From positions 17,572,241 to 17,636,240 of the forward strand of contig OU744453.1 of NCBI GenBank assembly GCA_916610825.1: a stretch of DNA of 64,000 bases, given 5' to 3'. The stretch's first letter is position 1. Every line of letters starts with the position of its first letter. Positions 1 through 50,972 of this stretch are shown piece by piece. Source of the stretch: Haliclystus octoradiatus. Taxonomy: Eukaryota; Cnidaria; Staurozoa; Stauromedusae; Haliclystidae. The notes below the pieces were generated by a model that saw nothing but the letters and a program-made list of their open reading frames with translations, was not told the DNA's origin and made no database searches. The position numbers and the translations under genes are program-made.

Positions 1-31
1 AGAGGTGACAGTTATAACAGGTTTGACTGTA
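1..31 (+). mobile_element. MITE family A, right end only
   Basis: The window opens inside a copy; only its last 30 bases (ending GGTTTGACTGTA) are present. Confidence 0.8.
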
Positions 32-73
32 TATATTTTATCATTCGTAATGTTTAAACCATATCATTCTTAC

Positions 74-38516
<38,443 letters not shown>

Positions 38517-41160
38517 AACGTTGTTAAAAAAAACTGGTACAGTAAATTATTACAGGGCATGCGGTTTGAACAGGTTTTTTTCTTCTTACAAATAAACAGC
38601 TGTCTTTCTTTGGACCGCTTCTCTATACTTTTAACGTAAAGGCAGACAGTAAAGGTAAACTATTATTATCTGATCTGACTGCAAAAATTGTCATATATAT
38701 AAACACTCTAAATCACCAAAGATAACTGTATTTTTCTTCATAATATTGTGTTTCCAAGAAGATAAATATTCTGATTTTTGGTACAGCAACAGCGATATAA
38801 CAGCTAAAATATCAATTAAATATACAATATACTGTAAAAGTGACACACAATATCATATAAATCTTCTATAATTGTTATGGAAATTCGTCAAACAGTGAAA
38901 ACTGTAGGAATGTATTGCTCCTTCCTATTCATCTACCACTAAAGTGCAATCTCTTGACATTTGTAAAACCAGCATGGAGCTTCATCAAAGCAAATCTCGC
39001 AGGTGGAAGGTGTGATACAAATCACAGTTGACGACAAGAAAAATTATTGTCACAATATTTCCAAGCATATCGTAAATATTGTTCCTTGAAATATATTTTC
39101 TAATTTAAATTAAAGTATTATAACCAAAAGTTAAATGTAACAATTATGATATTAATGTTTGTTTTTCTGTGACTCGTTCATGCACGACGACGATTGGTTT
39201 TATAAGATAGCAGGCATGAAAATAAGGTCATATTCGTTCTTATCTTAATAAGCCGAGTAAATTTTATGAAAGTAAAAATATACCGACAATATACAAAGTT
39301 GTCGGGTTTGTTGTTGTTAAATTATTACAGCGTTTGATTGTGAATTCGACAAATATGGATGATATTGCTCAGTGGATTCGCACGTTTCTTGGAAAACAGA
39401 TTTTGAAACTGCACGTTCAGATTAATAGGAACACTATAGAATTTGCTTAAAATATCATAATAGACGCGCATATACTTCAGGGTTTAACATTCCTCACTTT
39501 TCCCCATATAATTAATATTTCCCCGTGATATATAAGGCTGTATCATTTATATTTTTATCACATCATTTGTCATATAAAAGCCCATATAAAAGCATGCGAT
39601 AAAATCTATGAGGGTAATCTCGGGTGTTATAAATGTAGGTAAATTCAAAAGAACAATTATTTTTGACACGTCTGGGTATAATGTATTTATAGAGCTACTA
39701 TGCTATATTTAGTACCACAAAATTATTAATAAACAGCTGTTAATAATGTGGATAGTTAATGACTTGTAGGGTAACGAACGATATCTGCGTCATATGTAAT
39801 TAATTATATATTATTCAATTATTAGATTTAATTTGTTTACAATTATTATACTTGAGAAGGGTATAGAAAAGGACGATGGATTTCGGGCAAAATATCTCTA
39901 GCCAAGAACTCGTTTTGACTTCACAAATCAATTATAGAAAGAATAACCGGACAAACTAACTTGGATTTACTGTAATTGAGAATTGAAAACGTTGATTGCA
40001 TATATATTTAATCCTCGTTTGTATTATTATTTTGCTCCTGCATTGTGTCAAATAGAATCAAGTTTATTTTAGGTATGATAAGCGTCCAAGTATATATAAA
40101 ATTGCTTGTTTGTAATTATTAAAAAAACTATCATCTCCGATCAGCGGTGGAACCTTTTCCCCGTATACTGTACACAGGCCTCAATATACATAATACATAA
40201 AACATTAGTTACACCAGATGTCATTTCATAGGTCTGTTAATTAATTAAAAGAGATCAAATGTGTTTGCTCAACGGGTATTGCACGACATCCCTGATTGGC
40301 ATCATATATAGGAGCTGAGAACTTTCGTCAAGGGCATGGACATTGGACAAATCCATATGATTTATGTCGACATTTATACATTTTGTTTAGCACAATATTT
40401 TTATCTATCGTGCCTGACCATGATTTATGCATTTTCTGGTGTTCGTCTCATCAAATTATTAAGAAATGTAAGGTAATGAGGTGAATACCACTTTAGTATT
40501 TTGTCAGAACGCTTGCTACTATAATGCATTATGGAGATAGAGAACATTGGATTGACTTGCAGGTACTTTATCATTGCCGAGGGCTGCAATAGATAAGAGG
40601 TGGATGAGCCCGTTATCTTGTCATATAAGCCGATAGCCATTACAGACGTGCAGTGCAGAAGTGAGAGCCCGTGTAAAATGTGGATAAAGCAAAAACCTGC
40701 TATAGCGGTCACCTCTATTTAGCAGCCATCTCTCTATAAGCAGCATTATTCAAAAGACATCTCTGACTTAGGAGTTTAGTTCACTTAGATCTAAATAATG
40801 CAGCACGTATGTGAACTATACCAGCATACAGGAACATACATTATTTGAAATACTGTTTGCGGTCAATGAAAAGGGTTGTTGGATATGACCGTTAGTATTA
40901 CATTTCAATGGGTCTCTAAGTTCCACTTATGTGTTATGCCGATTCAATCATGAAACTGAGCGAGATCGAGGAAAGCTACACGTTGACTTCACTTGCTCCA
41001 AGCCTCTCTTATTTTTAGTATGACGATTTAAAGTCGATTTTGATGTTAGGTAAGACCACTTACCTTACCGTCGGCACATCACAGTAAGCGGGACTTGGGG
41101 TCAGTCAAAATTAATGTGTGCGATAATATAGAGCCGCCGATATAGAACAGCAAGATTGGT
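38517..41160. other. Region upstream of the Cav1 start codon
   Basis: Would hold the Cav1 promoter and 5' UTR. No coding sequence recognised. A family A MITE fragment is at about 40690-40740. No clear TATA or initiator could be assigned among the many AT-rich sites. Confidence 0.45.
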
Positions 41161-41164
41161 TCAG

Positions 41165-41330
41165 TCGACAGATCAACCGAACTTCAGATCTGATCATATT
41201 TGATCGACTGTGGTTCTACCCTGAAGGTCAACTCAGCCTTGACATAAATCTAAAACATCTAAGTATGGCAGATGGAATGGTCAAGAGGAATTTGCATTGT
41301 GAGTAGCTGCAACGCATCGTTCGCACTGAC
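41165..41330 (+). mobile_element. SINE family 1, 5' part, broken by a microsatellite
   Basis: Head and body up to CGCACTGACAAT, where the AAT repeat begins. The 3' part resumes at about 42788. Confidence 0.75.
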
Positions 41331-42530
<1,200 letters not shown>

Positions 42531-42787
42531 TTATATAGAGCAACTCCTATAATGTATTTATCTAGTGGCGCTTTACAGGCATTTCTAAATATACTGGCGC
42601 TCTACATTTATAAAATAATGACGTTTATTCGCAATATGCTTTTATAAATAGATTGAAGTTTTAATTCTCCTTTTGTAAATTTCTAATGACGAACTGTCAC
42701 GAATTGTAAATGAAAGTTCATTTCAATGTTTTTGAGCTATAGGTACGATCGAGAATGGTTAGGCCACCATGAAAAGTTAGTTTGTAC

Positions 42788-43315
42788 TTTGGAGCCCTAT
42801 CTACCATGCAATCTGTTACAATTGATCTATACAGTGTCACGGCTGATGTTAACATGAAGAGCATTAAACACCCGGGGGGGGGGGGGTAACTCAAGAACTT
42901 CAGGGACAGGGGGGTGCCAATTTGAATATGAAAATACCCCCCAAAATTTTTTTAATCCCAAATTGGTACCTCAAATATTTTTTTCACACCAAAATGTATA
43001 CCCCAGAAAATTATTCACAAATGCGAAGAAAGCATTTTATGTTCTTTAACCATTATTTTCAAATTGATACCTGCAAATAAATTTTTTTTGAAAACTAATA
43101 TCCCAAATATTTTGAAAATCATGAAATGTATACCCTAAATATTTTACAAGACGATGAAATGGTACCCTCGGCAATAATTGGCACGTCCCCGTATACCAAA
43201 CCATATGGAGTCATCCCCCCGGGATTAAACATCATTGGTCTCAGCGAAAAGAGTAACTCCTTAGAAATAGAGGAGTGGTACGGGTGCCTTCGGTAGGACG
43301 ATACCATCTCAATTA
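42788..43315 (+). mobile_element. SINE family 1, 3' part (with nested MITE)
   Basis: Continues the same SINE (CCCTATCTACCATGCAATC), is interrupted at 42871-43223, and ends GAGTGGTACGGGTGCCTTCG. Confidence 0.72.
42871..43223 (+). mobile_element. CCCGGGGGG-ended hAT-like MITE inside a SINE
   Basis: 353 bp starting CCCGGGGGG with TAACTC, ending GAGTCATCCCCCCGGG, flanked by perfect ATTAAACA repeats (42863-42870, 43224-43231). SINE sequence resumes straight after. The interior is rich in TACCCC and AAATATTTTT blocks. Confidence 0.85.
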
Positions 43316-44299
43316 CTTTTAACCGGCAATTGGCCCAGAGGGCTGTAGAGTGAGTATAGCACAATGTCGTGGCATTTCTTCATTGAGTCGGAGCAATTAT
43401 CAGTAGGATAAACCAGCAGCTGAACATTGTGTGGACTTTCCCAACATAGAGGTTGGGTTGATTATGTATTTCAGATAATATCTATATAGTCATCGACAAA
43501 CAGGTCAATACGAAAATCGAGAAAATCTATGCGTCAAACAGCGGTCAATTCGATCGCTCCGTGCTTTCTTACCGTTATGGCGTAAAGACACAATGGAAAA
43601 TTGCGTTTTTGATGAATTACAATACATTTGAATTCATGTTATGATTATACATTACAAAATTGACCTGTTAGTAATTGACTGGAGTAGTTATTTATCTCAG
43701 GCTCGATGGATATTGGCATAATGACCTCGGAGGACCTCGCGGTCTTCATCAGCCGTTAATCACCTTGCATTCGACCAGTATCTGTTATTTATCATTATTG
43801 TATCTGACAGTTGTAAGCTATTTTGTACATTTCTGTGCTTGCTAAAGTTAATAATCAATTAGATTCCAGTATTCGGTCTTCTGACTATAGAGTTTGTATA
43901 AATGTTAAGGAGAGCCAGAGTTGAAGTAAAAGTGCTTCAGTATGATGACTTGGACGTATTCAGATTCTGACCCGATAGTCTCTGATTGACTTCATATTTA
44001 TGTAGCAGTTGTAGGCATAAAATTGACTATCGCGATTTCTGCCGGCTCAAAGTTGAAAAATGATTACAATTTCTCAAGGCACAACTAGCGCAGAGGCAGC
44101 CAGTCAATTTTATGCCTTTAACTTCAATTTTCATATAGTAATGAATCTTCAGGCTGTTGTTGTTTAATTTAGACTTCCATTAAATCAAAAGAAAAATCTG
44201 ATATCCATTGCTGCGCCTGAAGTTAATACACACACTATATTGAATCCGCATATGTAAGGTGGTATTCTGACCTCATTTGAGTCGAAACGATAGGATAGA

Positions 44300-44600
44300 C
44301 TTATGAAGAAACAAGTGTCAGACCAGCCTCATCGATTGATTAATCAATCACGTCGTTATTTAGCCAGGGCTACGTAAGCGATATTCACTGAGGTTGCCAC
44401 CATCTATACAATTCGTTAGTAGGAATTCAGGCGAGATGACGAGCTATATATACGACATCAGAAAGTGGTCAGACGAGCCTCATGATTAATCACGTTGTTA
44501 TTCAGATGTAACTGCGCATGCGATATACATACACCGAGTTTGTCACTATCTACACGATTCAACCGAACTACAGGCACGATGCGTGCTAAGCTACGACATG
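44300..44600 (+). repeat. Two diverged tandem copies of an approx. 150 bp repeat
   Basis: Both contain CAGAC(C/G)AGCCTCAT, a TTAATCAATCACG-like stretch and an ATTC-rich end (GCCACCATCTATACAATTCG; GTCACTATCTACACGATTCA). A third relative is at about 7155-7250. Confidence 0.6.
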
Positions 44601-44960
44601 GTGACATCATGCAGAAGGTCTCTGACGAAAAGCACGTGTTTGTTTGTATCACTACAATTTTATTCTAGTTTTAATTTTTATCGACGTTCTTTTTTTTATC
44701 ATGCAATATTTTAATTACCAAATTGTTTCTACTATTTATCTTTATAACAAAATAAGAATAATACGTAAAATCTTATTCTAATGAATAAATGTATTATATA
44801 TTTTATTAAATGACATGGATAAAGTATTACCTCTAATCATTCATTATATAGATATTGTAAATTAAGCATACATTATTTTTTATTTGCTTATTTACGCTCA
44901 TTTACTTTTTATTTGATTTTTTTAATTGACCTATGATTGCATGTCAAACAAAGCTCAATG

Positions 44961-44966
44961 TTTATT
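44961..44966 (-). terminator. Probable polyadenylation signal of the boule-like gene
   Basis: AATAAA on the minus strand, 45 bases past the exon 3 stop codon. Confidence 0.45.
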
Positions 44967-45010
44967 TCTGACTGTCTTTAAAATGTATATCTGCGGGTTG
45001 TCATTTTTAG

Positions 45011-45133
45011 TCACGGTTCAGCTGATGTTGGTAACGGTGACATCGATGGATCACGTGATAAAATAGAATCTCTTTTCATCAAAACTCGTTTGATTTTACG
45101 ATCATTTGCATCAATAACAACGAGATTTTGAGT
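45011..45133 (-). CDS. boll: boule-like exon 3: C-terminus and stop
   Basis: 40 codons and TGA after a tttttag acceptor in phase 0: a mixed stretch NLVVIDANDRKIKRVLMKRD, then a Ser/Pro-rich end. Assigned by phase, position and an AATAAA shortly after the stop; no similarity recognised. Confidence 0.55.
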   Translation of the reverse strand, partial: TQNLVVIDANDRKIKRVLMKRDSILSRDPSMSPLPTSAEP

Positions 45134-48100
45134 CTAAAAATAAAGAAATATATCTATAGAATTTGCATTCGACATAACAAGTAGAGATTTTCGGCTGCCG
45201 GCTGTATAGTGCATCAGGATCGCAACTACATACTTCTGACCGTGGGTATTTGTCAATGTTCATGCTGTAACAGCTGTAATAGCTTTAACATATTACCCAC
45301 CAGTTCATTTATCGAAACAGTGAGGACGAGTGCAGAAGAAAAGAGTAAATTAGGATAGGATAATACCTTTTTTATTAGGATAATATCGACTTTCGTTAAA
45401 GTATTGGGTTCTTGTAAACGGATTAAAATTCAAAGCTGTGTACATATTCGAGGTTGAGTCTGCTAAATGTCAATGGACACTGTACAATATGTACATCCGC
45501 CATTTTTCAAATTGAAATACCGATCAGAATATATGATATGATGAAATCATTGATTTAGTTTCACAATCAGGTTTAGGTTAGCCAATCATATAAGCGAATT
45601 GAAGGTTTCAAATAAACTAGCTGTAACCAGATTTTACTAGATAATCTTTGTGACTTCTAAGTATAAACAATAAGCGAAATGATAAAATCTTATCTATTTG
45701 ATTAGGAGAACGATGTTTTAACCAGATTAATAGATTATATTCCATGTTTTATTATCGCAGTAATATGGAATTTTGAAAAAGGGATTTGCAATATTTTCAC
45801 TCTTGTATAACATTGAAGCGCGCAGTAGAAATGGCTATCAAGCATTGGGCAATCATTTTCATGGCTTCAATTCGATCAAAGGATCAAGCCCCAGTAAGCG
45901 ATGTGCAATAATTATCCAATGAAAAGTCTTAAAAACATTTCAGAAATGCAATATTTTCTTCAATTTTAATCACAAAAGGCTGCATGGAAGTTGAATTACT
46001 GTTGTGGTAATTCCTTGTATCTGCCTGTCGTATTCATTTTCTGACAAATAAATCGTTAAATCGTTAAATAATACTGTAGTCCGCTTGACTTTTTATGTTA
46101 ACAAAATGCAACGCTTGATTGAAATTCCGAATGAAATAAATTCAACTGAAAACTCTATCCAAAGTTGAATTACTTAAGTCTCACTTCTGTGTTATGCCGT
46201 TCTTGATGGATTGGGAAGTGAGATTCCCCGCTTTCCAATCATGAAACCGAGGCAGGTCAAAGAAAGCGGCACTTGACAATTTTAGCCTCATTTCCAACGG
46301 CTCCCAATTGCACGCAGACACTATGATGCTTGACGAGGCATCGTAGCGTCTGCGTGGAGTTGAAGGGCAGTCATGGAACGAGGTTATGTCACTTTCAGTG
46401 ACTTTCAGAAGGTAATCGAAAATCTCTGAAATTGCATTCAAGTAACTTTTACTGTAATACAACTGTAATAATAGCCTCCATAGTATAGTTATAGTTTTGC
46501 CCAACAGAACCTTGTGGACAAAACCGTTAAATTTATTGAATCTCAAAACTGAGAATAGATGTTCTGATTCATTTAGATTTATTGTGGGATAGTGAGATGT
46601 CGGACTCAATCTATTGTGTTCACCAATGCGTTGATGAAGGTGCCTTTGAAATGGAAACGTTTCACCAACCACTACTGTGTAGTTTTTTGTCGCTAACCTT
46701 TAGTTTAAAACATTTTATAAAGAATCTTTTTAAATCAATGAAAAATAAGTCATTACCATATTATTATAACTACTGTAATTATATTTATCAGAACATGTAA
46801 CTCACCTCATTTGCCAAATTGACAATACATTCATCGGATAATAGACTCATGCCATCGTAAACTGGTACACATTGAACGGGAGAACAACCAGCATTTTGAA
46901 CGGAATCCGTTGAATCAGATGTAGGTGATGGAGATACTGCCGTTTTGACGGGTTTCAAAACGTCAGATACGCTAGGTGAAGCTTGGATGAATTCTGAAAT
47001 TTCGCAACTCAAAATTTTGCAGCAATTTGTAATGCTATACAAACTGATAACATTTCAGTAATACATAACACTACACATTGATAAAATGAGATTTTAACAC
47101 CTATCTCTTAAAATTGATAATTTACGGACCTAATATATAATTTCAAACTATCATCGATCACGAGGCCTCATTAAAACACTCTGAAGGTACTTGAAGGGAG
47201 TTCGATTACTTTATTCCATTTGATTTTACAGGCCTTAAAGACGTCGAAGGATACATAAAATAATATTTAAAAGGATAAACTGAAAACTGTACAATAAAAT
47301 ATAATACACGTATAGAAAAATTCCTAAAAAATGTTGCACATTTTTACATCGACTTTGCCTTCAATTTTTCAATTCGGCTATAAGAAAATTTAATAGCTCA
47401 TATATTTTTTGAATAGTAAAATCATTTTTAATAAATGCATGCAATAGTATCTGTATATTAGATAGAAATTAAACTATTTGACCTTATTTTAACAAACAGA
47501 AGTCAAACGTTGACCTTATTTTAACAAACAGAAATCAAACGTTGACCTTATTTTAACAAACAGAAATCAAACGTTGACCTTATTTTAACAAACAGAAATC
47601 AAACGTTGACCTTATTTTAACAAACAGAAATCAAACGTTGACCTTATTTTAACAAACAGAAGTCAAACGCCAAGTCAATGGAAATTAAATGGAAAGGAGA
47701 TCACAGAAGTTTTCTTACATATATGGATCTCAGCAGAATTGAAAATGACAAATATATTGAGTAAAGTGTATTGGAAAAAATCATTGCAAAACAATGAAAA
47801 TGAAATTTGACCGTGGTTAAGAAATTTAGTTTATCTGTACTATAATAATATTACTTAATTAGTACGTACCATATGAATATAATGCTTGATTTGAAACTGG
47901 AGATGTGATTCCAAGGTTACTACCAGAATTTGGATAAAAATGTGGTTGATTGAAAGTTGGAGTTGGAGTTATATGTGTTGGTTGCCATGAAGTTGGCTGT
48001 TGTGGTACATTACCATATTGGGACATAGCTGATAGTTGAGGTACCATTGATACCATTTGTGTAACAGGTGGTGGTGGTTGAAAATACCACATACCATCTG

Positions 48101-48500
48101 GTGCAACAGAATAATACATAGGTTGTTGTAAATTATTTAACGGTAATGGTGACCATAATTGATCTTGACGTGTTCTATAAAATGGACGCTTTTTACGAAT
48201 TCTTGCTGGACCAATAACTATTTCTTTATTATTATATTGAACGGTTAATTGTTCTTTCATTTTTTCAGCAACGTCTTGACTATCAAATGTTATAAATGCA
48301 TAGCCTTTACTTTGTCCTGTACTTTTTTCTTTAACAATTTTACTTTCACGTACAATACCATATCTTTCAAAAAAGATTTTTAAATCTTCTTCTGATGTTT
48401 CACGGCCAAATCCTTTAACAAATATACGATTTGGTATTTCTACATCACCAGGATTTGGTTTTGGTGCCAAATCTGCTTGTAATTCAGCTTGAGACATCAT
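45011..48500 (-). CDS. boll: boule/DAZ-like RNA-binding protein, 3 exons
   Basis: Predicted 313-residue cytoplasmic RNA-binding protein. One RRM lies at about residues 22-105, with RNP2 RIFVKGF and RNP1 KGYAFITF, followed by ARIRKKR and a Pro/Gln/Tyr-rich tail (MYYSVAPDGMWYFQPPPP). This arrangement matches the boule/DAZL family, known for translational control in germ cells. Exon 1 (47870-48500) has the start and the whole RRM; exon 2 is 46806-46993; exon 3 (45011-45133) ends in a stop. Phases 1 and 0 match at the two junctions. I do not see a clear DAZ repeat, so a related single-RRM protein is possible. It lies between Cav1 and RBM17, same strand. Confidence 0.72.
46806..46993 (-). CDS. boll: boule-like exon 2
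   Basis: Acceptor atttcag, donor GAG|gtgagt. Encodes a Ser/Pro/Thr-rich piece containing VKTAVSPSPTSDSTDSVQ and VQCVPVYDGMSLLSDE. Phase 1 in, phase 0 out. Confidence 0.72.
47479..47670 (+). repeat. 32-bp tandem repeat, six units
   Basis: Six copies of TGACCTTATTTTAACAAACA + GAAATCAAACGT in intron 1 of the boule-like gene. First and last units read GAAGTCAAAC, the middle four GAAATCAAAC. Confidence 0.97.
47870..48500 (-). CDS. boll: boule-like exon 1: start codon and complete RRM
   Basis: Starts MMSQAELQADLAPKPNPGDV; either Met could be used. The RRM is uninterrupted by introns. The open frame runs three codons past the probable donor ATG|gtacgt, which gives phase 1. Confidence 0.85.
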
Positions 48501-49098
48501 GTTTTGTTGTTATCTTATCCTTTAAATTAATTTTTTAATTAAAATAAAATAATATTTTTTGGCGCTTCAAAAATTATACTTTTTTAAAAATGACGTGGTT
48601 AAATGCTCACGTGATTATTATAACGTCCATGTCATTTTTAGTTGTCATAGTAATTTTTAAATGAAACCCCATACAGTTACACCGTGGACAAAATGCTACC
48701 TAGCTAACATGGGTTTTCAGTTCGTAAAAACGTGCAAACTCCCATAAAGAAAATGAGAGTTAACAATAAAAATCTAAACATTTGTTTTTAAAATACATCA
48801 TCCTAGAAATGGAAGGCTATCAAAATAATCTATTCGCAAAAAATAAATCTGGTATTTCCAACCAATGAATAATCATACCGTAGACCATTAAATAAAGGTG
48901 ACCTTATATAAAGGGTTTGAAAAACCAAACAATATAACTACTAAATGGCGAAGCTCGTTAACCTTTATCAAGACTACCAATTTCAGAATATAAAATAATA
49001 TATGGCGATGACAGATCATTACATAAATAACAAAAACAACATTTCTAGGAATGAAAGTTGGCATTTTCAATAATAAATAATTACGTGTGACTTGACCA

Positions 49099-49305
49099 TT
49101 AAAGGAGCAAAAATGACCGGCAGGCGCTACGCACTTAGGATCACGTGCATGTTTATTGTTTATAACACAATGTTCATGGTTGACATGAATTTATTACAAA
49201 TTAGGCTTGCGTATAACAATAGTTTAAAAACGAGACAGTTGAATTACGCTAAGCAGAAATTCAAATTGATCTCGCAGCGGTCGCCGGTCAATTTTGCCCC
49301 TTTAA
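49099..49305. mobile_element. TTAA-bounded MITE
   Basis: Inverted ends TTAAAGGAGCAAAAATGACC and its near inverse (GGTCAATTTTGCCCCTTTAA). TTAA ends suggest a piggyBac-like or similar integrase. Related ends at about 7625-7660, 44010-44122 and 55540-55735. Confidence 0.7.
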
Positions 49306-50300
49306 CATAAAGGTAACCTCTTATAAGGGGTTAGACAACATATAATCACTGCTAAATGTCCTAAATAGCGGTACTCGTTAGCGTTAAAAGGTATAAGGTA
49401 AAATAATTTAATGACCATTTTGAAAGGTGACCCTAGGGAAAATATGCAGGGAAAATTCGAAAAATTTCCACCCATAATTATTTATCGTTTTTAAGTAATG
49501 AAATCATGTCATATGAATATGGATACCGGTGAGCATCAAATAAGGTGCGTGATACGCTGATCCACTACAACTCCACTATACTACTTTGGATTGAGAAATG
49601 GATTTTCAATTTTGAGATCGCAATGGACGATGGTTAATTTATGCCTTCAAGCAAAATACACTGGCTCATTGTGTCAGTATTCTTTTTAGCAATGGGTTGA
49701 TAAATGGCAGATTGGCAGAGCATTACACTACACGGACGAGGCCTTTAGTTTAAAACGTAACAAAGATCAAATCAGCCTTGACTTTATCATTATCGTTTAT
49801 TAAGAAAACCTGATAAGTTTTACAGAAGCTTTCTTTCATAGGACTGACTTGAACAACAATGGATACCGTAGAGCAGAGGCATGCATACGGAGTCAGAATT
49901 TTCAGACTCTGATTCCGAAAAATAGGTAATAAAAGAAGTACCTTATTAGCAGCTGTCTCTGAGTCCGGCTTTGAATACGAACGAGCAATTACATACTCCG
50001 GCTTAAAATATTCAAGGCAAACTAGCTGTAAATGATCCGAATATTGCCGAGTATACTTATTACATTGGCAACTTGGTTTTTAAATATGAAAGATATAGTA
50101 AAGAAGATCTCCTATCATGATTCTAGTGTACTTTATCAACTCAAATTTCAGCAAGTATAAAAAGGCACAAAATTAGATAATAAATGCTTCAAATCATGAA
50201 AGATAATCTGAAAAACATAGCTAATCCAGATATGTAGGAATATCCAAACAATTTGTTATGGTTGCAGTGTTCATTAGAAACATACAAAGATTGTTTCTAG

Positions 50301-50500
50301 TGTGGCCTTGGTGTAGTGGCTAGGGTGTGGACCACGGCCCGCAGGGTCTCAGTTTCAATCCCTGTCCGGAGCACTATAGGTTGGGCGTCAGGAAGGGCAT
50401 CCGGCTATTAAACGCACACAAGCTTCAAAATACTAACAAATTAACCAACCACCCCGGTGAAAAAAAGCTGTAAGCTTACCCGGTTCGTGGAAAAATGATA
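50301..50500 (+). mobile_element. tRNA-derived SINE (family 2), full copy
   Basis: Plus orientation: TGTGGCCTTGGTGTAGTGGC ... GGGCGTCAGGAAGGGCATCC ... TACCCGGTTCGTGG. Between the boule-like gene and RBM17. Confidence 0.78.
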
Positions 50501-50871
50501 AATCCAAAATGATTTATTTAGATCAAAAAGCAATGGGATTGATAGTATTAATTATTTATATAAGTTATAATGGGAAACACCAAATAGTCGAAGCAAGGTC
50601 ATAATAAAGTATTCACATTTACAAACAAACATTTCAAAAATTTAAAAGGAAAAACTTTACATTATATCCCATTATATATTTAATTTAAAGGACAATATTC
50701 TCTGAGTTTTATATTTTTGAAAGATTGTTATTAAGACGTATTCCAATTAGAGCAACGAAATTTTACAGTGATGGTCGTAAGCATAATCGTATCATTACGT
50801 CATGATAGTATCATTACGCATGCGTAAATTCTACAAAATGTTACCATATTCAGATGATTGCAGATAGCATT

Positions 50872-50972
50872 CTAATCATGCTGCAAATCCAATCGTCTAA
50901 ATCTATCTAGATTGTAAAAAGCTGCTTTCACAAGACGACCACCAAAATAGCGACCATTTAAATCGATTATAG
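50872..50972 (-). CDS. RBM17: RBM17 exon 12: UHM end and stop
   Basis: AIIDLNGRYFGGRLVKAAFY and NLDRFRRLDLQHD, then TAG. Contains the R-Y-F motif of the UHM. Confidence 0.97.

Larger units (their letters stand above)
43320..45010. other. Intergenic sequence 3' of the boule-like gene
   Basis: Contains the 44300-44600 repeats, TTAA-MITE relatives near 44010-44122, and otherwise unrecognised AT-rich sequence. Confidence 0.45.
48501..50871. other. Intergenic: boule-like 5' side to RBM17 3' end
   Basis: Holds the TTAA-bounded MITE, the family 2 SINE and two related segments at about 48895-48945 and 49312-49380 that flank the MITE. No gene seen. Confidence 0.5.

Noticed and set aside
46181-46672. 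163-residue minus-strand open frame
   Set aside because: No recognised domain, no fitting splice phase with the boule-like exons, and parts resemble a dispersed repeat (compare about 40915-40960).
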